Below, in pieces: positions 55,125-64,000 of a stretch of 64,000 nucleotides of DNA; within the stretch, counting starts at the first letter, position 1; the number at the start of each line of letters is the position of its first letter. This DNA is from Ophiobolus disseminans. Lineage: Eukaryota; Ascomycota; Dothideomycetes; Pleosporales; Phaeosphaeriaceae. A program made the position numbers and the translations under genes. The notes under the pieces are model-generated. The model worked only from the letters and a program-made list of their open reading frames with translations. It searched no databases and had not been told where the DNA came from. Where the stretch lies: positions 1,501,065-1,565,064 of the forward strand of contig MU006216.1 in NCBI GenBank assembly GCA_010093685.1, given 5' to 3'.

Positions 55125-55616
55125 TCAACATCCCAAAAGCTCAAAACCACTCCAAACACGCTCACACTCTAAACCACCACCACTTCTCGCCTTCACTAAA
55201 TCTTCCTCTAACCCAACTATCTCGCCCTCCCGCGCCCTCAAAGCAGCCCTCACCGCATCAAGCTCAGCCCGCAGCGCACGAACCCGGTGGCGCTCTTTCC
55301 TCCACTCAGACCTAATCTTTGCCGCCAGCATCTTCTGCCACTTACGCGCCACCACATTCGTCTTGTCGCGATGCGTGAAGCACAGGCTGTACTGCGGCAG
55401 GCCGTGGATGGCATGGTCTGAGACTTCGTCGATGGGTTGGCGCGAGAGGGCGGCGCTGACGGTTTGCAGGGCGTGGGCATTGCGGCGGAGGGCTTTGTGG
55501 GTGCAGCGTGTGCCGTTGAGGTTAGTTGTTTGGCAGTAGACGGAGGGGTGGTTGGAGGTGGGGGTGTGAGAAGGTGAAGGCGAAGAGGGAGGGGGGTGGG
55601 TAGTGGGGGGGGGCAT
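55125..55616 (-). CDS. Orphan protein with Cys/His group and coiled coil
   Basis: Single-exon 163-aa protein starting at ATG 55616. A Pro/Ser-rich N-terminus is followed by VYCQTTNLNGTRCTHKALRR and later YSLCFTHRDK, a C-x8-C-x-H and C-x2-H arrangement that might bind a metal. The last 65 residues form a likely coiled coil (KERHRVRALRAELDAVRAAL). No known family is recognised. The frame is intact and free of introns, and the Cys/His and heptad patterns argue for a real gene, but the G-rich reverse strand could also produce such a frame by chance. Confidence 0.55.
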   Translation of the reverse strand: MPPPTTHPPPSSPSPSHTPTSNHPSVYCQTTNLNGTRCTHKALRRNAHALQTVSAALSRQPIDEVSDHAIHGLPQYSLCFTHRDKTNVVARKWQKMLAAKIRSEWRKERHRVRALRAELDAVRAALRAREGEIVGLEEDLVKARSGGGLECERVWSGFELLGC

Positions 55617-56217
55617 GGTGGGGACGGGAGGATGAGATGTGTTCTTAGAGTGGGTTGTTGGTGGAAGGATGTTGGATTGCTGATATCTTCTTTAGAGCGA
55701 GGTGAAAAGCGTATTATTTCCATCTGAACGAACTTTGGATTTTGGGCTTTCTGAGACAAACCTCACATCTTCACTGAGACAGCAAACGGGCACTTCGTGC
55801 ATGAGACATGATTACGCGAAACATGGTCAGACACCAGCTTCACCATCTTCATCTCAACGAACGAGCAATTGCCATCCTCACAGCTCGCCCACCGATCCAT
55901 AGCATGTCTCACCTTGTCCTGCCTAAAGCTCTGAACCACACCTCACTCTCGTCTACACACCCACTCAGCCTTCCCGTTTCCTCAAACCCCACCGATCGAG
56001 AATTACCTCCAACCAGTTCTATGCAGATGAACGCTGAATCCTTCAGGTACAACCACAGATCCGCAAACATCAGATGGAGTGAAGCCGGTGAAAGCTTGCG
56101 AGTATCATGCTTTTCAACAAGCATAAGGTAAAGCACGACGGAAATTAACATTAAACACGATCGATGGTATCTCAAAACAAAAGTCCAAAAAACACCCCAT
56201 CCCTTCCAACCCCATCC
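55617..56217. other. Intergenic region
   Basis: About 600 bp without an accepted gene, between two minus-strand genes. It should contain the promoter of the orphan to the left and the terminator of the gene to the right. Confidence 0.4.
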
Positions 56218-56931
56218 CTACCTAAACTTCTTCCCCTCCATCTCCACCTCCTCTACCCCAACCTTTCCGGGCTTCGCCATAACACTGCCCAACAAATTCA
56301 ACGGATTATTCATCCGCGTAACCATGACATAAAACAGCGTCAAGCCCATGACCACAACCTCATCCCGCGCCTCCGTACTCACCTCGGCAGCGCTCTTATC
56401 GAAGTGGAAATTCCCCACTTGAGTCAGCGCCCAGATGTTGGCTGAGAACTTGGCTATGGGCATCTGGTTCGCATCGAGGCATATGAAATCCCACGTCTTG
56501 AGCGTGACGTTTGTGATCCAGGTTACGGGGGCTGGGGTGTTGGGGTCCGGGGAGAGGGTGTGGGAGAGGTAGTTATATTCTGTTTTCCAGCGCTTGAGGG
56601 GCTGGAGGAGGATGGGGTGGTTATGCAGGATGACGTCGGCGGAGATGGCGACGTTTTTTATCACGCTGGTGGCGATTTGCTGGTTGTTGTGCAGGGATTC
56701 GAAGCGTAGTTGGGGCTTGAGGGGCCGGAAGTGTTGGATGTATAGGGGGGTGAGGGCGCCGGTGGGGGACTTTTCGCTGACGGTGTTTTTGAATTTGGAC
56801 CAGGCGAAGTCGACTTTGAGGGTTAGGCCGGTGGGGGTGTCGATGCGTTGGAGAGGGCTATCGGGTGGGTGAATGGTGGATGCAGGCTGCGCTGCAGATG
56901 CGGTGGCGGTAGCGTGTGACGGGAGCGACAT
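56218..56931 (-). CDS. Uncharacterised protein, possibly Tubby/LURP-like fold
   Basis: Single-exon protein of 237 aa from MSLPSHATA; an ATG at 56973 would add 14 residues. It has a run of alternating hydrophobic strands (GLTLKVDFAWSKFKNTV, PLYIQHFRPLKPQLRFES, ATSVIKNVAISADVILHN) followed by WITNVTLKTWDFICLDANQM and PIAKFSANIWALTQVGNFHF. The order of strands and the phrase LDANQMPIAKFSANIW resemble the beta-barrel plus helix of Tubby C-terminal-like proteins, which are common orphans in fungi. The C-terminal helix VVVMGLTLFYVMVTRMNN is hydrophobic. This is a fold-level guess, and the function is unknown. Confidence 0.7.
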   Translation of the reverse strand: MSLPSHATATASAAQPASTIHPPDSPLQRIDTPTGLTLKVDFAWSKFKNTVSEKSPTGALTPLYIQHFRPLKPQLRFESLHNNQQIATSVIKNVAISADVILHNHPILLQPLKRWKTEYNYLSHTLSPDPNTPAPVTWITNVTLKTWDFICLDANQMPIAKFSANIWALTQVGNFHFDKSAAEVSTEARDEVVVMGLTLFYVMVTRMNNPLNLLGSVMAKPGKVGVEEVEMEGKKFR

Positions 56932-57472
56932 GTTCTTGATGTTGGAGAAAATGTAGATGGAGGATTGAATCATATCCCAATTCTATTGTAGAAGTGTGAG
57001 TTGCCTTGCAATTCTGTCGAGCTTTAGGAGGCATCTTGTAAGCTTAAGTATCGTAGCACGACGGGATCGCCTAGAGATCGCCTAGGACGTAGATCGTATT
57101 ATTCGTGTAGAGTGCACAGCCTCGCCCAAGTGTGGCCCAAGGCAGAGTAAAACGTAGTCTTGGCCAACTGTTGGTACCCATTCGTACTAGTGTAAGATGT
57201 ACAGCTGTCAGCTGAGTGTCAGCTTTCACAAGGCTGACTCGCTTGGAAAATTAATCTTGGCGTCTTAACTACCTTATCTTGGTGTGGTGGTGTTCGCTCG
57301 CTGCAAAGGTGGACCTCGGGCAGGCGCGAGTGGTGGTTTTGGTAGGCCAGCAGGGCAGAGCTCCAAGGCAAGCCGGCACCCAATCCCCCGCGTCCTGACC
57401 CTCCGCATCCCCGCAAAGGTCCCAAACTTCCCACTACCATGTCTTTTGCAGCGTCATAACACAAGAGTTACA
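56932..57472. other. Intergenic region between divergent genes
   Basis: About 540 bp with no gene. The direct wording GATCGCCTAGAGATCGCCTAGGA near 57066-57088 is a short tandem repeat of GATCGCCTAG, the second copy leading into a CCTAGG palindrome. Confidence 0.4.
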
Positions 57473-58759
57473 ATGTCTAGTCCATGCATCCCCATCACAA
57501 AGGCCATTCCGCGCATCTCGCCACGACGGACGCGATGTGGCGGCCTGCGGGATGGCACCGCCAGGAGAGCCAGCCGGCGGTGGATCAGTAGCACGCCCGA
57601 TGCATCCACCAAGAGACCGAAGACAGCAATTTTCTTCCCTGGTATGCCCTTCCGCTGCCCTCAATGCCTCTGAATGCTGACCGGCCCAGGCCAGGGCGTG
57701 CAGCGGGTGGGCATGTGCACGCCGTGGCTCGAAGCCTTCCCGCGCACCGTCAAGCCGATGCTCGAGGAAATCGACGAGACGCTGAACCTGCCCCTCACAA
57801 AGACCATCGAGAGCGGCACCAATGCCGAGCTCACGCGCACCGAGAACGCGCAGCCGGCCATAATGGCCACGTCCATCTTGATCCTGCGCGTCATGGAGCA
57901 AGAATTCGGCTTCAAGACGTCGGACCGCGTCGACATCACCCTCGGACACTCCCTGGGTGAGTTTGCAGCCCTCGTGGCCGGCGGCTACCTCCACTTCCAG
58001 GACGCGCTCAAGATGGTGCGGCGCCGCGCCGAGGTCATGAGCAAGTGCAGCGCCGATGCCGTCGAGCAGGAGGGCGGCGAGTTCGGCATGGTGGCGCTGG
58101 TCTGCGAGTCCGAAGAGCACATGCAGGCCCTCGTCAGCGGCGTGCGCGAATTCCTCGAGCTATCTGGACCCGGCTCCAAGAGCGACTCGGCCGAAACCCT
58201 GCCCGCCGTGCAGCAGGTCGCGCTCGCGAACCTCAACTCGAAGAACCAGATTGTGCTGAGCGGCAGCATCGCACGCATAAACACGCTCTTGACGAATCTG
58301 AGGCAATTCGGTGGACATGACCCGAGACATGTCCGGCTGAAGAGCGACTCGCCCTTCCACAGCGCCCTGATGAAGCCTGCGCAGGAGACAATGAGGAAGA
58401 TACTGCACAAGGAGAGGGAGGATGGGAGCGATATCATCACATGGCCGGGGCACATGCCGTGCATATCGAATGTGAGCGGCCTGCCCTTCGAAGACAAGGA
58501 GCAGCTGAAGAACCTGTTGGCGAGAAGCGCCGTTGAGACTGTGCAGTGGTGGAAGAGCGTAAAATATCTGCACGAAGAAGAGAAGGTGCGGCGCTATGTC
58601 GGCATTGGGCCCGGCAAGGTTGGCAGGAATCTAGTCGGGAAAGAGGTTGGCATGCGAGGCGCTGTGAAGGGCGGTGGTGTGTGGGGCATCACGAGTCCAA
58701 AGGAGATGGAAGAGGTTGTGAGAGCGCTGGAAGACACGGAGAGTATTCAGGAGGACTGA
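57473..58759 (+). CDS. MCT1: Mitochondrial malonyl-CoA:ACP transacylase
   Basis: A 412-aa type II fatty-acid-synthesis enzyme that loads malonyl groups onto mitochondrial acyl carrier protein, a step needed for octanoate and lipoic acid. Exons are 57473-57641 and 57690-58759, joined so that FFPGQGVQ reads through. The N-terminus is Arg/Ser-rich and acid-poor (RISPRRTRCGGLRDG, RRASRRWISS), a good presequence. The active-site GHSLGE has Ser144, the substrate Arg is probably in MVRRRAEVM, and the catalytic His280 is in SPFHSALM. ENAQPAIMATSILILR and PCISNVSGLPF are also family blocks. It is about 40-60 residues longer than bacterial FabD because of the leader. Confidence 0.95.
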
Positions 58760-58815
58760 ACACAGTCAGAACTCGAAAAGAACACGTATGCAGCCTACGA
58801 AGACACTCCACAGCC

Positions 58816-59916
58816 TCAAGCGCCCTGCACATTCAGTCCCGCATCGACCTGAATCCGCATACCCGTCATACTCGTGTTCCTCGCCAACATCACATACGCA
58901 TCTGCACAATCCTGCAGATACGTCTCATGCTTGAGCACCGCCGCGTCTTTGGCGGCTTGGATGCGTTCGGCAGAGTATTTGTTGCCCTATCCGACGCATT
59001 AGCCGACACAATAGGGAGGCAGAGTGGCGTGGCATACCCATTCGGTCAGCAGCAGACCAGGCAGTACGGTGTTGACGCGAATCTTCGGCCCAACGGTCAC
59101 GGCGAGACATTTGACCAGCTGGAGCTGCGCAGCTTTGGTGACGGCGTAGGGCATGCTGGAGCCACCTTGGCTTACAGCCTATTGGGTTGTTAGCACATCA
59201 TTGAAGTTCCAACACTGAAGCGGAACGTTCAAGCTATAGCTGTCTTAGTATGAGAAGTGAAGGGTAGACTCACAGCTATCGATCCCGTAGTAATCAAATG
59301 CCCACCTTCAGCATTCGCATCAAACGTCGCTCGCGCCTCAGTCAAAAGCGTTTTAGGCACCTTGACGTTAGCAGACCAGCACTATCTCATCATTAGCAAT
59401 CAACACATGAAATCAAAAACACATATCAGCGACGTACCTTATCCCACTCCTCCTCACTCATACTATCCAAATCCTTCCAATCACTAAACCTCGTCCAGCC
59501 CTACATCACAACACAACACATCAGCTCCCATCCCAAAACCCCCCACAACTCCACTCACCGCATTCGCCAAAATCAGATCCAAGCCGCCCAACCCGTCAAC
59601 CGCCTCTTTCACAACGCGCTTCGCGTCCGCGGTGCTCGTCATATCGGCTTTAATGATGACGGCTTTGACGCCCAAGTCTTGACATGCTTTTTGCACTCGC
59701 TGTGCTGGCTCGATACGGTTGAAGTAGTTGATTGCGATGTTGCAGCCTTGGGTGGCGAAGGTGGTGCTGAGGAGAGCGCCGAGGCCGCTGGGGTTTTTGT
59801 GTTAGTATAATTAGTATATTTATTGAGGGAATGGTGTTATGTGGTAAGAGATATTGGGGGACGTACGCTGAGCCGCCAGTCACGAGGACGTTGCGGCCTT
59901 TGAGGTCGTATGGCAT
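58816..59916 (-). CDS. SDR oxidoreductase with six exons
   Basis: A 253-aa short-chain dehydrogenase. Exons are 59916-59867, 59787-59559, 59500-59438, 59381-59274, 59178-59038 and 58986-58816, the densest splicing in the window for a short gene. The cofactor loop TGGSAGLGALL spans the first intron; IIKADMTSTADAKRVV supplies the nucleotide-side Asp, and ILANAGWTRF the NAG motif. The active site reads TTGSIAAVSQGGSSMPYAVTK, giving Ser and the YxxxK pair. IRVNTVLPGLLLTEWGNKYS and GMRIQVDAGLNVQG complete the family. All five introns have normal donors and fall in phase 0 except the first. The substrate is unknown. It is convergent with MCT1, 56 bp apart. Confidence 0.92.
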
Positions 59917-60336
59917 TTTTCGTGTGTTGTAGTGAGGGGAAAATGGATGTGAGATGATGGGAGGATTTATCAGAGACGACGGAGGGAAGAAGTCGTTGTG
60001 GCTTACGCAGAAGGCACAGTGAGGTAGGGCACGGGAATATAGCAACGGATGTGGGGCTCCGAGCGTGCTGCAGGTACACCCCGCCATGCTCACGGATTGC
60101 TCTTTCCAGTCTAGAGCGTGTACCTCGGTACGTTGTGCTGGCGGGGCGTGAAATGATATCTTCATAGGTCGATTGAAATCAACGACGAATGTGATTTCCC
60201 TGTGTTGAGTATTGTACATCACCGCGCAATAGGGCAAAATTCCTTACACATGAATAGAGCTAGGTGCCTACCGAGAAATACCCATATGAATGACATTCTG
60301 ATCCTTCAGGACTTACTACAGTCTCTGCTACACGTC
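59917..60336. other. Intergenic region
   Basis: About 420 bp between the SDR start and the Med5 stop. No gene or obvious motif was found. Confidence 0.4.
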
Positions 60337-63300
60337 CTACATGTTATCAAAGTCCAACCCCCAATCGTCGTCGCCACCACCACCCATGGTCAAGTCCATA
60401 TCCATGTCCATACCGCCCATGTCACTCAAATCGATATCCGGGAGGTTCCCGAGTTCAGCGCTGGCCCCCGTGCCCATGCCAATACTACTCAAATCCAAGC
60501 CCTCGGCGCCAGTGAGCTCCTCCATGCTACGTTGCAACGCCTTGTTGTCCATGTTGGTGATATCGTCTGCGATGCTGGCAGCGGCTGCATCATCAATGGC
60601 TTTGTTGATGTCATCGGGTATGCTTTGTGCCTGGATATCTACAATATTGACGCTCGGGAGATTCAGCACCGCATTTTCTCCTTGAAGAACGTTCTCGCCA
60701 ATGGAAGCCAACTGTGCTTCAACGCGGCGGTGAAGCCGGACAATTGTCTCTGCAGCGAGAGGATCGGTGGCGACCAGGTTTGCCGCATTGTCGTAATCGT
60801 GCTTCAGCATCTCTCGCAAGTTCATACGCGTTCGTGGCGGGTGTGGTGCTGGAATCAGACTCCCTACCCAGTCCACGGGTATGGGGCTGTCGTCGACTGT
60901 TGGCGCGCAGATGATCGAGACCCCAATGTCGAGAGCAGCAGCTCCGTTTCCGGCTTCTGTTTGCGCCTTGAGCTCACTGATGATAGCGCGGGAGATTTTG
61001 TGAGCGCCAAGTATCTTGAGCGAAACGTACACTTGTCGATGCGTATAGCTGGGCGGGTTTGGTTGTATCGACGATGTCGTAGCCCACTGTGAAAGCTGCT
61101 GTACAGTATGGCGTATCGAAGAGTTTAAGGTGGTGTTCGGTGCATTCGTCCACTGCTCCAACTCCTTCATTGAGGCGTACATGGAGCGTTCATAATGCGA
61201 ATGCTCTTTGATTGCCGACATCAGCGGTTCGATGTTGTTCGCTCGGCTTGCCTCACGGCGCTGCAAAGTCCGGAAGCATTTTTCGAGGCGGCTTGAGACC
61301 ATGGCGAGAATAGTAGAATGCATTGCTTTTGCGTCTCCAGAGGATGGTGATGCTAGTATTACCTCGCGGAAGATGCGCATTGTGGCATCGAGATCTTTAT
61401 GAGTTTGCACGAGTGCATGGGACGACATCCATAGCAAGCCACCGATCAGCGAAGGTAACAGGAATGTTTCCATGAGATCTGGAAGTGTGTTAGCCCACAA
61501 AAGGGTGAATTCGTACAAGGACGTACACTCTAGGCCTCCCTTCACGGACTCGAACGTCAAAACACCCACAGATAATGCCATGACCGTCTGCTGAAAGAGC
61601 GTAGGTACTATGATGTAGAAATCTTGCGGACGACAGGAAGCAAATACGTCGTTACTGAGGCCTTCGTTTCCGGAGTCGTACAGTCCCTTGAGCCAACTAC
61701 CCAGGTGTTTGCTTTGCTCATCTGTCATGTCCTCCGGCATTATGCTTTGCTGCCCTTTGATCATCAACCGAGAGACAAACGAGTCTGAAGTAATGCCAAT
61801 GTCATGACAGGTGAGATCATAGCGGTACATCAAGGCCATCACCAGGACAAGAACGGCGCCAAACTCATCGTATACGGGTTGGTATTCGCCTGGAAATATT
61901 AGCTCTATCGTTGCATGGGTTTCAATTGCTTACCCTGGTCGCTATCGTAGTGCCAGTCCTCCAAAATTTGGCAGAGAGGCCGAAGAACACTGGCTGGAGA
62001 GGTGAACTGTAGTATGACATCCATAGCCTGTGGCTTCTTGAATAATAAAGCCGACAACTGCTTCAGGTACATGGTCATCTGTGTTTCGCATAGATGCGAT
62101 ATGAACTGCTAATGCATTAGCGGCGAAATTTTGAAAGATATCGTAGTTAATACCTCTACAATGGTACCAACAATAGCACCGGCATTCCCGTCCAGATTTT
62201 CCAACTCATCAATGTACATGCTGATCTTGTCGAAGTTGTTCTTGCATTGGTCGAGCAGCGTCCTCTTCTCGTACTTCGTATCCGGCGGACCTTGCATTGG
62301 CGTTTCGCCGAGCAAGCGCTCTATCGTGGAGGTCTGAATCAAACTGTGCAACGCGCAGGCGTTCAAAAAATCTTGTCTTACGTCGGCGAGGGAATTATTG
62401 TTGCCCAATATGTCATCGAAGCCTTCTGAGAACGCTGGAAAGGCGTTAGGGTCCACGTGGCTGAGCGCCTGTGTGATGCAGATTTCTGGTGTCATAGGGT
62501 AGATGGATGGAGATATCTGCGAGAGAAGAACGGGTATCTTGTTCACAAGGAAAGACTTCAAGCAAAACATCGTCTGCGGCGGGTCACTCCGGTACATAGC
62601 ATTAGCCAGAATATCGAACGCAGCAGTGATGAGGTCTGTAGCCATATTCTGGGGATCGATCTTTGGAAATTAGCCTCAGCCCACAAGTGTGGGAAGAGAA
62701 ACACACCTTGTAGCGTGAGTGCAAGTAATTGATAATGGTAAAATCGTCAGAAAGCGGTCGTGCAGCTAGCTACACACTATCAGCCCTGGACGACAGAATT
62801 TGGGGATCACGTACTAATGAGTTGAGAAAAATATAGAGTCCTGCTCTAGTATTCATTGTTGGAAGGTCCATAACTGCTTCGAGCTGGAGTGCAGCGACCT
62901 CAAGCCCAGCATCGTCGTTAGTCTCTCCGTTCATAGCAGCAGGCTTATCGTGAAAGTCGTGTTGCTTTTGGGAAATCTCTAGTCGACTGGCGATCTGTAT
63001 GGAGTTTTGCGATCCAATGGAGCTGTGCGATAGAAATGTGATGAAAGAAGATAAAGATTGGGCAAAACTTTTGCGTAGACCTATCGGAATATCAGCAAAC
63101 ACAGTTGCACAAGCACAAGCACAACAGGGACTCTAGGGAGAAGCGCCATGATTACCTCGGTCCTTGCGGTTATTCAAGATATTGAGCGTCTTTGGATTTT
63201 CAATAATGCCGACCATGAGCATCCCAAGACCGTCTCGAACATTGATAGACTGCTGTTGCGGTTGCTGTTGGATGCCAGCCATGGCTTCAAGCACGGTATC

Positions 63301-63768
63301 GCGGGTGTGTGAGGTGACCAAAGCCTGCATCCAGCGAGTCACAACAATCAACGTCCTAAGAGCTTCGATGTTGTTCACTGGTCGCTCTTCGGCTTGGAAG
63401 CTCTTGGACAGGCGATGGAAGATGACCTCCTCCAGTTCTGGCGGGTTGTGCCAGCGAGTATCCTTTGCGCTCTCATCGTCGCCAGGCTTCGGTAGGCGAT
63501 CTTTTGAGTACTGGAATGTGGCGGAAAGCACCTCGGACGCGTCTACTTTCTTCAGAGCCAGCAATCGCTCGATATAGACAACTACACGCGGATCAACGCT
63601 GTTGGAATCCGCAGTGCGTGGACGTAGTAATAGCGCAGCAATCTTCCGCCCTGGCAGTGGTGACTTCGCGTGCAGCTGTGCAGCAGCTGCATCGAATAAA
63701 TCAGGCTGAATCCGGCGTTGGAGGCATCCATCAAGGAACAGCGTCCACTCCTTGACCATTAAATCCAT
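60337..63768 (-). CDS. NUT1: Mediator complex subunit 5
   Basis: A 1042-aa nuclear protein, exons 63768-63156, 63080-62815, 62769-62707, 62660-62154, 62108-61934, 61889-61527 and 61478-60337, all closing in frame. Med5/Nut1 belongs to the tail module of the Mediator, linking activators to RNA polymerase II, and is fungus-specific. Recognisable parts are the N-terminal VKEWTLFLDGCLQRRI, LLARPLSDDFTIIN-like wording, YDEFGAVLVLVMALMYRYDL, FVSRLMIKGQQSIMPEDMTD, METFLLPSLIGGLLWMSSHA and a C-terminal acidic, Met/Asp/Gly-rich tail ending DDDWGLDFDNM. The N-terminal MDLMVKEW start fits the family. The sixth intron (61479-61526) is 48 nt with no stop. This is the last gene before the right edge. Confidence 0.95.
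61479..61526 (-). other. Stop-free intron of 48 nt in the Med5 gene
   Basis: GTACGT donor, GGCTAAC branch and TTCCAG acceptor. Splicing yields GGLEYLMETFLLPSL, the expected family wording. Retention would insert 16 residues without a stop. Confidence 0.75.
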
Positions 63769-64000
63769 AGTCCATGAGAAATGTGCGAGGTGTTCGCTGC
63801 GCCAAGAGATTCTAAACGGCTGAAAGGAATATCGGGGAGTGATGGGTGGTGGAGTGGTGAAGATGCTTGCCGATCACCTAGGCTCAGCTTGGCAGGCACG
63901 AACAATGAGGCTGGATTAACCGAGCGGGCCGTGCTAAGTTCCAGAGTCGGGCCAACAGTGTTCGCCTGTGCTATGGTGGTCAATCATTGGATGCAACTTC
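63769..64000. other. Upstream region of the Med5 gene to the window edge
   Basis: About 230 bp that should hold the Med5 promoter. No gene was accepted here. Confidence 0.4.

Overview
The window is a gene-dense stretch of a filamentous ascomycete (Pezizomycotina) nuclear genome. The evidence is introns of about 44-96 nt with GT...CTNAN...AG signals, heterokaryon-incompatibility (HET) genes, a fungal-type transcription factor without a zinc finger, a fungus-specific Mediator subunit, and P450, short-chain dehydrogenase (SDR) and sugar-transporter genes. Many small F-box-like 'LPxELRxxIW' family genes hint at Dothideomycetes, but the class is inference. Gene models were built by hand from reading frames, splice signals and family motifs. 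Most exon sums close exactly to a whole number of codons.

Layout. 1-7.2 kb: a 5'-complete transcription factor running off the left edge, an SDR, a cytochrome P450 and an epoxide hydrolase; this looks like a small tailoring or detoxification cluster. 7.5-14.4 kb: an intact HET gene, an NAD(P)-binding epimerase/NmrA-like gene, and a second HET gene whose 5' part is broken. 14.6-18.6 kb: housekeeping metabolism (HpcH/HpaI aldolase, a glutaredoxin-like protein divergent from a CHORD/CS co-chaperone, a variant SDR). 18.8-20.2 kb: a cysteine-rich secreted protein and a small Pro/Ala-rich protein. 20.3-24.4 kb: a same-strand tandem array of four related 'LPxEIRxxIW' genes, one with a premature stop. 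24.9-28.4 kb: mitochondrial stomatin-like protein, kynurenine formamidase, and a GPI-type surface protein. 29.7-33 kb: a further LPxELR protein and an orphan. 34.7-40.1 kb: a pepsin-fold membrane protein lacking catalytic Asp residues, a sugar transporter and another LPxELR gene. 40.9-50.1 kb: a SulP transporter fused to STAS and cyclic-nucleotide domains, a second P450, a TehA/Mae1-type transporter, and an aquaglyceroporin with a long N-terminus and altered NPA boxes. 51.3-64 kb: core eukaryotic genes (VPS26, gluconokinase, mitochondrial malonyl transferase, a six-exon SDR, Mediator subunit 5) with two uncharacterised proteins.

Points of most interest: two probable GC-AG introns; the loss of both NPA asparagines in the aquaglyceroporin; the decayed HET gene beside an intact one; the tandem array with a shared phase-2 intron; the secreted Cys-rich protein; stop-free introns whose length is a multiple of three in the SulP and Med5 genes; and a repeated 10-bp palindrome upstream of three consecutive intact genes. 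No tRNA, rRNA, CRISPR array or intact transposon was recognised.
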